This document shows, piece by piece, positions 46,656 to 54,691 of a DNA stretch of 64,000 nt (position 1 is the stretch's first letter; each line of letters begins with the position of its first letter). The notes under the pieces are model-generated. The model saw only the letters and a program-made list of their open reading frames with translations. It had not been told where the DNA came from and made no database searches. The position numbers were made by a program, and so were the translations under genes. The DNA is from Streptomyces sp. ISL-10 (GTDB lineage: Bacteria; Actinomycetota; Actinomycetes; Streptomycetales; Streptomycetaceae): contig NZ_JAGGOJ010000021.1 of the NCBI RefSeq assembly GCF_018614575.1, forward strand, positions 124,001-188,000. The letters are read 5' to 3'.

Positions 46656-48356
46656 TCAGAAGCCCGGCGGCTCCGTGTAGACGCCCCACTCGTCGCGCAG
46701 CACCCCGCAGATCTCGCCGAGGGTCGCCTCCGCGCGGACGGCGTCGAGCATCGGGCCGATCATGTTGGAGCCGTCGCGTGCGGCGGCGAGCATCGCGTCC
46801 AGCGCGGCGCGCACCGCGGCCTCGTCCCGCCGGTCCTTGCGCTCGCCGAGCACGCGGACCTGCTCCCACTCGACCTCGTGGCTGACCCGCAGGATCTCCA
46901 GGTCGCCGGTGACCGAGCCGTGGTGGACGTTGACGCCCACGACCTTCTTCTCGCCCTTCTCCAGGGCCTGCTGGTAGCGGAAGGCGGACTCGGCGATCTC
47001 GCCGGTGAACCAGCCGTCCTCGATACCGCGCAGGATGCCGGACGTCATCGGGCCGATGGGGTGCCGGCCGTCCGGGTGGGCGCGACGGCCGCGCTCCTTG
47101 ATCTGCTCGAAGATCTTCTCGGCGTCGGCCTCGATCCGGTCGGTGAGCTGCTCGACGTACCACGAACCGCCCAGCGGGTCGGCGACGCCCGCGACGCCGG
47201 TCTCCTCCATCAGCACCTGCTGGGTGCGCAGGGCGATCTCGGCGGCCTGCTCGCTGGGAAGGGCGAGGGTCTCGTCGAGAGCATTGGTGTGCAGGGAGTT
47301 GGTGCCGCCGAGGACCGCGGAGAGCGCCTCCACAGCGGTGCGCACGACATTGTTGTACGGCTGCTGCGCGGTGAGGGAGACACCGGCGGTCTGGGTGTGG
47401 AACCGCAACCACTGGGCCTTGTCGGTCCGCGCTCCGTAGACCTCCTTCATCCAGCGCGCCCAGATCCGGCGTGCCGCGCGGAACTTGGCGATCTCCTCGA
47501 AGAAGTCGAGGTGCGCGTCGAAGAAGAAGGACAGGCCGGGCGCGAAAGTGTCGACGTCCAGGCCGCGGGACAGGCCCAGCTCCACGTATCCGAAGCCGTC
47601 GGCGAGGGTGTACGCGAGCTCCTGCGAGGCCGTCGCGCCGGCCTCGCGGATGTGGTAGCCGGAGACGGACAGCGGCTTGTACGCGGGGATCTTCTCCGCG
47701 CAGTGCTCCATCAGGTCGCCGATGAGGCGCAGATGGGGCTCGGGCTGGAAGAGCCATTCCTTCTGGGCGATGTACTCCTTGAAGATGTCCGTCTGGAGCG
47801 TGCCGTTGAGGACGGACGGGTCGATGCCCTGGCGTTCGGCGGCGACCAGGTACATGCAGAAGACGGGCACGGCCGGGCCGCTGATCGTCATGGAGGTCGT
47901 GACGTCGCCGAGCGGGATGTCCTTGAAGAGGACCTCCATGTCGGCGGCCGAGTCGATGGCGACGCCGCAGTGGCCGACCTCGCCGAGCGAGCGGGGGTCG
48001 TCGGAGTCGCGGCCCATGAGCGTCGGCATGTCGAAGGCGACGGAGAGGCCGCCGCCACCGTTCGCCAGGATCATCTTGTAGCGCTCGTTGGTCTGCTCGG
48101 CGTTGCCGAAGCCGGCGAACTGGCGGATGGTCCACGTCCGGCCGCGGTAGCCGGTGGCGTGCAGGCCGCGGGTGAAGGGGTACTCGCCGGGCCAGCCGAT
48201 GCGCTCGAAACCCTCGTAGGTGTCCCCGGGCCTCGGCCCGTAGACCGGCTCGACCGGGTCCCCGGAGAGCGTGGTGAAGTCGGCGTCCCGCTTGCGGGCC
48301 TTGTCGTAACGGGCCTGCCAGCGTCGGCGGCCTTCCTCGATCGCGTCAGCGTCCAT
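46656..48356 (-). CDS. icmA: Isobutyryl-CoA mutase, large subunit
   Basis: Adenosylcobalamin-dependent mutase subunit that interconverts isobutyryl-CoA and n-butyryl-CoA, linking valine breakdown to polyketide precursors. 566 residues, the length of Streptomyces IcmA, containing only the substrate-binding barrel (FTRGLHATGYRGRTWTIRQF, FAGFGNAEQTNERYKMILANG) and lacking the B12-binding domain of MutB, which is supplied by the separate small subunit IcmB (not in the window). FCMYLVAAERQG and QTAGVSLTAQQPYNN are intact. A perfect 24-base palindrome lies 8 bases before the ATG. Confidence 0.93.
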   Translation of the reverse strand: MDADAIEEGRRRWQARYDKARKRDADFTTLSGDPVEPVYGPRPGDTYEGFERIGWPGEYPFTRGLHATGYRGRTWTIRQFAGFGNAEQTNERYKMILANGGGGLSVAFDMPTLMGRDSDDPRSLGEVGHCGVAIDSAADMEVLFKDIPLGDVTTSMTISGPAVPVFCMYLVAAERQGIDPSVLNGTLQTDIFKEYIAQKEWLFQPEPHLRLIGDLMEHCAEKIPAYKPLSVSGYHIREAGATASQELAYTLADGFGYVELGLSRGLDVDTFAPGLSFFFDAHLDFFEEIAKFRAARRIWARWMKEVYGARTDKAQWLRFHTQTAGVSLTAQQPYNNVVRTAVEALSAVLGGTNSLHTNALDETLALPSEQAAEIALRTQQVLMEETGVAGVADPLGGSWYVEQLTDRIEADAEKIFEQIKERGRRAHPDGRHPIGPMTSGILRGIEDGWFTGEIAESAFRYQQALEKGEKKVVGVNVHHGSVTGDLEILRVSHEVEWEQVRVLGERKDRRDEAAVRAALDAMLAAARDGSNMIGPMLDAVRAEATLGEICGVLRDEWGVYTEPPGF

Positions 48357-48363
48357 GCTTCGA

Positions 48364-48387
48364 ATTTACTAGGACGTCCTAGTAAAT
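48364..48387. promoter_or_regulatory. Perfect 24-base palindrome directly upstream of icmA
   Basis: Each 12-base half reads ATTTACTAGGAC inward to the centre. It ends 8 bases before the icmA start codon, overlapping where a promoter or ribosome site would be, so a bound regulator would block expression. Its unusual A/T content in GC-rich DNA supports selection. Confidence 0.75.
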
Positions 48388-48434
48388 GTCGACGGCTGAC
48401 GGCCACGAGCCTTGCTCGCGGCCGTCACACGGTG

Positions 48435-48764
48435 TTACGCCTCGGCCTCGACCGGGGCCGCGCCGTCCGTGATCAGGGCGCGGGCCTCGCGGGTGACCTT
48501 CGGCTCGACGAAGAAGGAGGCGAACGGGATGCAGCCGGCGGCCAGCACCCACAGCAGCTTGCCGAAGGGCCACTTCGCCTTGGAGCCGAGGTCGAAGGCG
48601 AAGACGACGTAGATGATGAACAGCACACCGTGGATCTGCGAGATCAGCATGGTGTCGCCGGTGTCGAACCCGTACTTCAAGGCGATGGCGCCGGTGAACA
48701 CGAGCAGCCACACGGCGGTGATGTAGGCCATCACCCGGTAGCGGGTCAGCACATTCGCTTTCAT
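48435..48764 (-). CDS. DUF3817 membrane protein
   Basis: 109 residues with three hydrophobic helices (about 10-30, 38-60, 68-88) and a charged C-terminus. The motif QIHGVLFIIYVVFAFDLGSK is typical of DUF3817. It lies 53 bases downstream of the MarR gene on the same strand and is probably regulated by it. A paralogue with GAIHGVLFILYVLFWLDAWN is encoded at 49998-50372. Function unknown. Confidence 0.85.
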   Translation of the reverse strand: MKANVLTRYRVMAYITAVWLLVFTGAIALKYGFDTGDTMLISQIHGVLFIIYVVFAFDLGSKAKWPFGKLLWVLAAGCIPFASFFVEPKVTREARALITDGAAPVEAEA

Positions 48765-48817
48765 GGCATCGAGCGTAACCGGGCGCAAGGGGCGATCCTC
48801 GCCGGGGTTGCCCGGGG

Positions 48818-49327
48818 CTACTTCTCCTCGAAGTCGCTCGCCGCCACCCGCAGTGGCCGCAGGATCGCGAAGATCTCGGCGCACTCCTCGTCGTCGTACA
48901 CGCCGAGTCCGAAGTCCATCGCCATCAGCTCTCGGGTGGCGGCCTCGACCACCTCGCGGCCCTTGTCGGTGATGGAGGCGAGTGTGCCGCGCCCGTCGTT
49001 GGGATTGGGCCGCTTGTCGACCAGGCCGGACCGCACCAGGCGGTCGACGGTGTTCGTCACGGAGGTCGGGTGAACCATCAGACGCTCGCCGATCTTCGAC
49101 ATGGGCAGCTCGCCCGCCTTGGAGAAGGTCAGGAGCACCAGCGCCTCGTAGCGGGCGAAGGTCAGCTCGTACGGCTTGACGACGGCGTCGACCTCGGCGA
49201 GCAGGATCTGGTGCGCGCGCATGATGGAGGTGATCGCTGCCATCGAGGGCACGGGCCCCCATCGCTGCTGCCAGAGCTCGTCGGCGCGGGCGATGGGATC
49301 GAAGGGAAGACTGAGCGGCTTCGGCAC
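48818..49327 (-). CDS. MarR-family transcriptional regulator
   Basis: 169 residues; winged HTH with YELTFARYEALVLLTFSKAG, ERLMVHPTSVTNTVDRLVRSG and the wing DKRPNPNDGRGTLASITDKG. An N-terminal extension (PFDPIARADELWQQRWG) is shared with one Streptomyces MarR subfamily. Probably controls itself and the DUF3817 gene behind it. Ligand unknown. Confidence 0.92.
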   Translation of the reverse strand: MPKPLSLPFDPIARADELWQQRWGPVPSMAAITSIMRAHQILLAEVDAVVKPYELTFARYEALVLLTFSKAGELPMSKIGERLMVHPTSVTNTVDRLVRSGLVDKRPNPNDGRGTLASITDKGREVVEAATRELMAMDFGLGVYDDEECAEIFAILRPLRVAASDFEEK

Positions 49328-49440
49328 GGCACCGACCTTACCGACTGGTCATATCGTGGTCAGCCCCGTCTCGCTCTTCGGTCGGAACTGCTGGTGACGC
49401 TGCCGCTCCGGCGGCATACCGGCCCGGCGCCGGGCCCGCT

Positions 49441-49620
49441 CCCCCGCTGCGGCGCCCCGAGGGGGTAGGCCGCGCTCACGCCCGTCCGCACCAGCAGGAC
49501 CAGCGCCCAGGCGAGGCCTGGCAGCCCCGCGCAGCCGACCACGGGCGCCAGGCCGGCCGCGGCGAGCGGGAGCGCGATCCGGGAGCGGCGGGCGGCATCA
49601 GCCGGGAAGGCGGCCTGGTC
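49441..49620 (-). pseudogene. Possible remnant of a transporter gene
   Basis: Minus-strand translation gives SRIALPLAAAGLAPVV, then GCAGLPGLAWALVLLVRTGV and SAAYPLGAPQRG, two hydrophobic stretches like the end of an MFS permease, without a start and without conserved motifs. It may be a decayed gene or chance. Low confidence. Confidence 0.25.
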
Positions 49621-49664
49621 CCCAGGACACCAGGGCCCAGGGCCCAGAGCCCCAGGACATGAGA

Positions 49665-49690
49665 AACCCCCGGCCGCAGGAACGGGGGTT
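49665..49690 (-). terminator. Terminator after the thiamine-binding-like gene
   Basis: Read on the minus strand, AACCCCCG (49690-49683) pairs with CGGGGGTT (49672-49665), followed by TTCTC. It lies 18 bases past the stop of the MTH1187-type gene. Confidence 0.7.
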
Positions 49691-49707
49691 CACGAAGAGG
49701 CGGCTGA

Positions 49708-50001
49708 TCAGGCCCGCAGATGCCGTTCCACAGTGTCGACCTTGGAGGTCAGACCGTCGGTGACGCCGGGGCGGATGTCGGCCTTCAGAACGACGGAGAC
49801 GCGTGGGGCACGGGCCTCGACCGCGGCGACGGCGCGCCTGACGACGTCCATCACCTCGTCCCAGTCGCCCTCGATCGAGGTGAACATCGCGTCCGTACGG
49901 TTGGGCAGGCCCGACTCGCGCACCACGCGGACGGCGTCGGCGACATACTCACCGACGTCCTCACCGACGCCGAGGGGCGTGACGGAGAACGAGACGATCA
50001 T
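49708..50001 (-). CDS. MTH1187-family thiamine-binding-like protein
   Basis: 97 residues, ferredoxin-like fold: IVSFSVTPLGVGEDVGEYV at the N-terminus and NRTDAMFTSIEGDWDEVMDVV in the middle, both typical of the MTH1187/YkoF-like family that binds thiamine-type ligands. Start ATG overlaps the upstream DUF3817 stop (ATGA), so both proteins are made together. Role unknown. Confidence 0.88.
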   Translation of the reverse strand: MIVSFSVTPLGVGEDVGEYVADAVRVVRESGLPNRTDAMFTSIEGDWDEVMDVVRRAVAAVEARAPRVSVVLKADIRPGVTDGLTSKVDTVERHLRA

Positions 50002-50372
50002 GCTTTGACCGTGCCTTCCTGACGGGCGCGGGAGGCGACGACCGCATCCTCGGCCGCACGCCTGAGCTTGCGCTCGGCGAAGAAGCCGCCGAAGGGCAGG
50101 ACCGAGAGCACGAAGTAGAGCGCGGCCGTCTTCAGGTTCCACTTGGTGCGGTTCCAGGCGTCCAGCCAGAACAGGACGTAGAGGATGAAGAGCACGCCGT
50201 GGATCGCACCCGTGACCGGGACCGCGTTGAAGTCCGTCGTCCGCTTGAGCACTGAGCAGACGAGCAGCAGGAGGAACGACACGGCCTCCGGCGTGGAGAC
50301 CAGGCGGAGGCGGTGGAGGGAGGAGGCGGTCTTGATGTCCACGGAAGGCACCTTCGACGTCGGAGCGGGCAT
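49998..50372 (-). CDS. DUF3817 membrane protein (second copy)
   Basis: 124 residues, three TM helices and a basic C-terminus. The motif GAIHGVLFILYVLFWLDAWN matches the DUF3817 gene at 48435-48764; overall the two differ clearly, so they are old paralogues. Start ATG 50372 lacks a good binding site; an in-frame GTG at 50342 (GAAGG 8 bases before) would remove ten residues. Coupled to the MTH1187 gene. Confidence 0.85.
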   Translation of the reverse strand: MPAPTSKVPSVDIKTASSLHRLRLVSTPEAVSFLLLLVCSVLKRTTDFNAVPVTGAIHGVLFILYVLFWLDAWNRTKWNLKTAALYFVLSVLPFGGFFAERKLRRAAEDAVVASRARQEGTVKA

Positions 50373-50509
50373 GGCCGGGCAGGCGATCTTGTGAATGAAT
50401 GCACAAACGCCGGCCCCATTGTGGCAGCTCCCTTTGCCACGCCTTTGTCAGGGTCCGGATCCTCCTTGAGGGCCTGTCCGGGGCACAGACCACCGGATAA
50501 CGTCACTGC

Positions 50510-51148
50510 GTGGCAACGTTCCGACTCCAAGGCAGCAAGGTGCTCGCCGTCGACATGACCGGCGACGCCGTCAAAGCGAAGAACGGCTCGATGGTCGCGT
50601 ACGACGGCCAGATGGCCTTCAAGAAGATGTCCGGCGGCGGTGAGGGCATCCGCGGGATGGTCACCCGCCGGCTCACCGGCGAGCAGATGGAAATCATGGA
50701 GGTGAAGGGGCAGGGCACCTGCTATTTCGCCGACCGGGCGAGCGAGATCAACCTGGTGCGGCTGCACGGGGACAAGCTCTACGTCGAGGCGAGCAATCTG
50801 CTGTGCACCGACGGCGGACTGCGCACCGGCACGAGCTTCACCGGCCTGCGTGGCGCCTCCCAGGGCAACGGCCTGTTCACGACCACCGTCGAGGGCACGG
50901 GCCAGGCCGCGCTCATGTCCGACGGCACGGCGGTGATCCTCCGGGTGACCCCGCAGTACCCGCTCACCGTCGATCCCGGCGCGTACATCGCCCACCAGGG
51001 CAACCTGCGCCAGGACTTCCAGTCCGGCGTGACGTTCCGGACGTTCATGGGCGAGGGCGGCGGCGAGGCGTTCCAGATCCGCTTCGAGGGCGACGGACTG
51101 GTCTACGTCCAGCCGAGCGAGCGCGACACGGTGGGAGGGGACGTCTGA
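50510..51148 (+). CDS. AIM24-family protein, copy 1
   Basis: 212 residues, beta-barrel fold of the TIGR00266/AIM24 group (cytosolic, function unknown in bacteria; the yeast homologue is mitochondrial). Seen: LQGSKVLAVDMTGDAVKAKNG, YVEASNLLC, and AYIAHQGNLRQDFQSGVTF. No Shine-Dalgarno before GTG 50510, but GATAAC at 50496-50501 ends 8 bases upstream, so the mRNA is probably leaderless. First of three AIM24 genes in an operon. Confidence 0.88.
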   Translation: MATFRLQGSKVLAVDMTGDAVKAKNGSMVAYDGQMAFKKMSGGGEGIRGMVTRRLTGEQMEIMEVKGQGTCYFADRASEINLVRLHGDKLYVEASNLLCTDGGLRTGTSFTGLRGASQGNGLFTTTVEGTGQAALMSDGTAVILRVTPQYPLTVDPGAYIAHQGNLRQDFQSGVTFRTFMGEGGGEAFQIRFEGDGLVYVQPSERDTVGGDV

Positions 51149-51149
51149 G

Positions 51150-51800
51150 ATGCCGTTCCGTGAGATCAACTCGAAGATGGTCGAGGCGACCGTGTCGCCC
51201 GGTCAGACGCTGTACTCCCAGCGCGGCGCGATGCTCGCCTACAAGGGGGACGTCTCCTTCACCCCGAACGTCCAGGGCGGCCAGGGCGGCCTGATGTCCA
51301 TGATCGGCCGGCGAGTGGCGGGCGAGGCGACGCCGCTGATGACCGTCGAGGGCAACGGCACGGTGATGTTCGGCCACGGCGGCCACCACATCCAGGTGAT
51401 CCAGCTGACCGGCGACACCCTGTACGTCGAGGCCGACCGGCTGCTCGCCTTCGACGGCAGCCTTCAGCAGGGCACGATGTTCATGGGCTCGCAGGGCGGG
51501 GTCATGGGCATGGTGCGCGGTCAGGTCAGCGGGCAGGGGCTGTTCACCACGACCCTGGCGGGCCACGGCGCGGTCGCGGTGATGGCGCACGGAGGGATGA
51601 TCGAGCTGCCGATCACTCCGGGCCGCGCTGTCCATGTCGACCCCCAGGCGTACGTCGCGCACCACGGTGACGTGCGCAACAAGCTCTCCACGGCGCTCGG
51701 CTGGCGCGACATGGTGGGGCGCGGCTCGGGCGAGGCGTTCCAGCTGGAGCTCAGCGGCAGTGGTGCGGTGTACGTCCAGGCGTCGGAGGAGAAGCTGTGA
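51150..51800 (+). CDS. AIM24-family protein, copy 2
   Basis: 216 residues with the same fold as its neighbours: MLAYKGDVSFTPNVQGGQGG, YVEADRLLAFDGSLQQGTMF and VHVDPQAYVAHHGDVRNKL. One base separates it from copy 1 and it overlaps copy 3 by four bases (GTGA), so the three are translated together and perhaps form a hetero-oligomer. Confidence 0.88.
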   Translation: MPFREINSKMVEATVSPGQTLYSQRGAMLAYKGDVSFTPNVQGGQGGLMSMIGRRVAGEATPLMTVEGNGTVMFGHGGHHIQVIQLTGDTLYVEADRLLAFDGSLQQGTMFMGSQGGVMGMVRGQVSGQGLFTTTLAGHGAVAVMAHGGMIELPITPGRAVHVDPQAYVAHHGDVRNKLSTALGWRDMVGRGSGEAFQLELSGSGAVYVQASEEKL

Positions 51801-52579
51801 GCACGCCCGTCATCCACGACCCGACGACCCTTCCGAGCGACGACAACGTCGACGCGTACACCTTCTGTGTGGAACTCAAGGGCAGCCAGTGGTTCCTGCA
51901 GAAGGGCAAGATGATCGCCTACTACGGGCGCATCGACTTCAACGGAATCGGCCACGGCCGGTTCGACCGGCTGCTGCGGACGTCCTTCCATTCGCCGCTG
52001 CACGCCGGCGACTGGGTGGTGGCCGAGGGCAGCGGCAAGATGCTGCTCGCCGACCGTGCCTTCGACGTCAACTCCTACGACCTCGAGGACGGCAATCTGA
52101 CGATCCGGTCGGGGAACCTGCTCGCCTACCAGCCGTCGCTGGCGCTGAAACAGTCGATCGTGCCGGGCTTCCTGACCCTGATCGGGACGGGGAAGTTCGT
52201 GGCGGCCTCCAACGGCCCTGTGGTGTTCATGGAGCCGCCGATCAGGGTGGATCCGCAGGCGCTGGTGGGGTGGGCGGACTGCCCCTCCCCCTGCCACCAC
52301 TACGATCACGGCTATATGACGGGCGTGATGGGCGGACTGCGGGCGCTCACCGGGATCGGCGGGGCCTCGGGCGAGGAGCACCAGTTCGAGTTCGTCGGTG
52401 CGGGTACGGTGCTGCTGCAGTCGAGCGAGGTGCTGATGCCGGAGCAGCCGACGGGCGCCGTAGGGGCGGAACCGGGCGTTCCTGGCGGTCGTCCTCTCGG
52501 TGGAGGTGCCGGTCAACCCGGATCCGCACCGCGCCTTCCCGGCCAGCTCGGGGACCTCCAGCGTCGCTTCGGGCTGTGA
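51797..52579 (+). CDS. AIM24-family protein, copy 3
   Basis: 260 residues, the most divergent and longest of the three. The AIM24 core is visible as GSQWFLQKGKMIAYYGRIDF, LLADRAFDVNSYDLED, and MEPPIRVDPQALVGW. It has an added Cys/His-rich loop (DCPSPCHHYDHGY) that could bind a metal, and a Pro/Gly tail. GTG 51797 overlaps the stop of copy 2. A large compound hairpin follows. Confidence 0.88.
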   Translation: MSTPVIHDPTTLPSDDNVDAYTFCVELKGSQWFLQKGKMIAYYGRIDFNGIGHGRFDRLLRTSFHSPLHAGDWVVAEGSGKMLLADRAFDVNSYDLEDGNLTIRSGNLLAYQPSLALKQSIVPGFLTLIGTGKFVAASNGPVVFMEPPIRVDPQALVGWADCPSPCHHYDHGYMTGVMGGLRALTGIGGASGEEHQFEFVGAGTVLLQSSEVLMPEQPTGAVGAEPGVPGGRPLGGGAGQPGSAPRLPGQLGDLQRRFGL

Positions 52580-52593
52580 GCGGTAGTCTGCGG

Positions 52594-52659
52594 AGTGTGA
52601 CGTCGAACGTCTGCGCACCCTGTGCGGCCTTCGGGTGGCACAGGTGCCGGACGTCACAC
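52594..52659 (+). terminator. Long compound hairpin after the AIM24 operon
   Basis: GTGTGACGTC (52594-52603) pairs with GACGTCACAC (52650-52659), and the loop contains a second helix (CACC-TGTGC with GCACAGGTG). About 66 bases in all; likely terminator of the AIM24 operon. Confidence 0.65.
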
Positions 52660-52692
52660 CCCCCAACTTCGTCCGCTTTTCAACTTCTTAGG

Positions 52693-52704
52693 TAGAATGC
52701 TTAT
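52693..52704 (+). promoter_or_regulatory. -10 element for a leaderless MarR mRNA
   Basis: TAGAAT at 52693-52698 ends 6 bases before ATG 52705. The surrounding A/T-rich stretch (52678-52705) and the absence of a binding site support a leaderless transcript. Confidence 0.5.
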
Positions 52705-53181
52705 ATGGAGACCGAGACGGCCACTCGCTGGCTGACCGATGACGAGCAGTGCACGTGGCGCACGCACCTGGAGGTCAACAAACTCCTGATGCATCAGCTC
52801 GAGAAGGACCTCCAGCCGTTCGGCCTGACCAACAACGACTACGAGATCCTGGTCAACCTCTCCGAGTCGGCGGAACGGCGTATGCGGATGAGCGACCTCG
52901 CCGCCGCCACGCTGCAGTCCAAGAGCCGCCTCTCGCACCAGATCACCCGTATGGAGAACGCCGGGCTCGTCCGACGGGAGAACTGCGAGTCGGACCGGCG
53001 CGGCCTGTACGCGGTGCTGACCGACGACGGCATCGCGACGATGCAGAAGGTCGCCCCGCACCACGTCGCCTCCGTGCGCAAGCACTTCATCGATCTGCTG
53101 ACGCCCGAGGCGCTCTCCGACCTGCGGGAGGCCCTGTCCCCGGTCGCGGACCACCTGCGCGGGCGGCGCGGCAAACTCTGA
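52705..53181 (+). CDS. MarR-family transcriptional regulator
   Basis: 158 residues: winged HTH with LTNNDYEILVNLSESAERRM, DLAAATLQSKSRLSHQITRME, and wing NCESDRRGLYAVLTDDGIATM. It has one cysteine in ENCESDRRG, in the wing, a position used by some redox-sensing MarR proteins (inference). Convergent with the histidine kinase gene. Target unknown; the AIM24 operon directly before is a candidate. Confidence 0.92.
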   Translation: METETATRWLTDDEQCTWRTHLEVNKLLMHQLEKDLQPFGLTNNDYEILVNLSESAERRMRMSDLAAATLQSKSRLSHQITRMENAGLVRRENCESDRRGLYAVLTDDGIATMQKVAPHHVASVRKHFIDLLTPEALSDLREALSPVADHLRGRRGKL

Positions 53182-53184
53182 AAC

Positions 53185-53206
53185 CCCCGGGCCGAGGGTC
53201 CCGGGG
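53185..53206. terminator. Bidirectional terminator between marR and the kinase gene
   Basis: CCCCGGG (53185-53191) with CCCGGGG (53200-53206), 8-base loop, between two convergent stops. Confidence 0.6.
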
Positions 53207-53230
53207 CCGCCACCCCGGCCCGCGCCCGCC

Positions 53231-54691
53231 CTACGAGGGCTCCGCCGCGCGCGGCAGGCGCAGCTCGAACAGCGCTCCGCCCGCCGGGGAACGGCTCACC
53301 GTGAGCGTCCCGTCGTGGTGCCGCGCCACATCACGGGCGATGGCGAGCCCCAGACCGGCCCCGCCCTCGTCCCGGCTGCGGGCGTCGTCCAGGCGCACGA
53401 ACCGCTCGAAGATCCGCTCCCGCTGCTCCTCGGGCACGCCCGACCCGTCGTCACCGACCGCGAACACGACCCGGCCGCGGTCCTCCCGTACGGACGCGGT
53501 GACCGAAGCTGCCGCGTGCCGCTGCGCGTTGTCCAGCAGATTTCTCAGCACCCGGGCCAGCTGACCCCTAGAGCCCACCACTTCGAGCCCGTCCTCCGCC
53601 CTCACCTCGACCGGGATCCGGTCACCCGTCCTCCCCCCGGGCCCTTCGGGACCAGGAGGCGCCCCCAGAGCCACCTCCTCGCGCAGCAGCAGTGCCGCGT
53701 CGAGGCGCGTCAGCCCCGGCCGCTCCCCCGCGTCCAGCCGCGCGAGCAGCAGCAGGTCCGCTGCGAGCTGCTGAAGCCGTACGGTGTCCTCCACCGCCCC
53801 CGGCACGTCCAGCACCTCGGGGTGCGCCGCCCCCACTTCGAGCTGGGTGCGCAGCGAGGCGATGGGGCTGCGCAGCTCGTGCGAGGCGTCCGCGACGAAA
53901 CGGCGTTGCCGCTCGACCGATGCCTCGAGCGCCGCCAGCGTCTCGTTGGTCGTACGGGCCAGCCGGGCCACCTCGTCGCGGGAGGCGGGCTCGGGGACGC
54001 GGCGGGAGAGGTCCTCGGACGCGGTGATGGCCGCCATCTCGCTCCTGATGCCCTCCACGGGCCTCAGCGCACGCCGGGTGACCAGCCAGGTCACGGAGCC
54101 GACCACGGCGAGCAGCAGCGGCAGGCCGACGAGCATCGCCTCGCGGACCGTGCCGACGGCGTCCTGCTCGGTCGCCAGCGGTGCCCCGGCGTGCACGGTG
54201 TAGGTGCGCTGCTCCCGGCCGGAGGTCACCTCGACGGCGGCGAATCGGTAGTCGCCGGGTTCACCGTCGACCGTGGCCGTGCCGGAGGTGAACCACGGCG
54301 CGTCGTTCGACACCTCGCCGCGGGCGGGGTCGTCGTCATCGTCATCGTCGTCGTCACCGCCGGGCGGCGCCGGCGCCGATGGCTGGGGCGCGACGGCGGT
54401 GCGCGACGTCCCGGAGATCGCCTCCAGGCCCTCGCTGACGGCCGCCACCCGTCCGCCCTCCTCGACGATCTGCACGGGCCGTTCCTCGTCGTCCGGCAGT
54501 TCCAACCGGTCGAGCGGCGTGTCGAGGGCGATCTGCGAGGCCACCTCGCGGGCCACGACCTCGGCCTGAAGGTCCGTCCGGTCGATGAGGCTGGAGCGCA
54601 GCGCCAGCAGGACGGCCGCGCCCGCGGCGATCAGCGCGACGGCGACGACGAGGGTGGCGCCGAGCGCGGCCCGTGCCCGTACCGACCTCAT
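53231..54691 (-). CDS. Sensor histidine kinase (OmpR-partner type)
   Basis: 486 residues. TM1 (about 10-32), an extracytoplasmic region with a run of nine Asp (about 112-120) of simple-sequence origin, TM2 (about 185-205), HAMP domain, phosphoacceptor H in FVADASHELRSPIASLRTQL, and ATPase domain with LLDNAQRHA, VGDDGSGVPEEQRERIFERF and GGAGLGLAIARDV. It is translated with the response regulator (4-base overlap). The acidic sensor loop and the divergent PepSY gene suggest it senses a cation or envelope state; this is inference. Confidence 0.92.
   Translation of the reverse strand: MRSVRARAALGATLVVAVALIAAGAAVLLALRSSLIDRTDLQAEVVAREVASQIALDTPLDRLELPDDEERPVQIVEEGGRVAAVSEGLEAISGTSRTAVAPQPSAPAPPGGDDDDDDDDDPARGEVSNDAPWFTSGTATVDGEPGDYRFAAVEVTSGREQRTYTVHAGAPLATEQDAVGTVREAMLVGLPLLLAVVGSVTWLVTRRALRPVEGIRSEMAAITASEDLSRRVPEPASRDEVARLARTTNETLAALEASVERQRRFVADASHELRSPIASLRTQLEVGAAHPEVLDVPGAVEDTVRLQQLAADLLLLARLDAGERPGLTRLDAALLLREEVALGAPPGPEGPGGRTGDRIPVEVRAEDGLEVVGSRGQLARVLRNLLDNAQRHAAASVTASVREDRGRVVFAVGDDGSGVPEEQRERIFERFVRLDDARSRDEGGAGLGLAIARDVARHHDGTLTVSRSPAGGALFELRLPRAAEPS

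Larger units (their letters stand above)
49328..49707. other. Intergenic region between the MarR gene and the thiamine-binding-like gene
   Basis: 380 bases. Contains a possible membrane-protein remnant on the minus strand (49441-49620), short GGGCCC/CCAGGAC repeats at 49620-49660, and a terminator hairpin (49665-49690). Confidence 0.55.
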
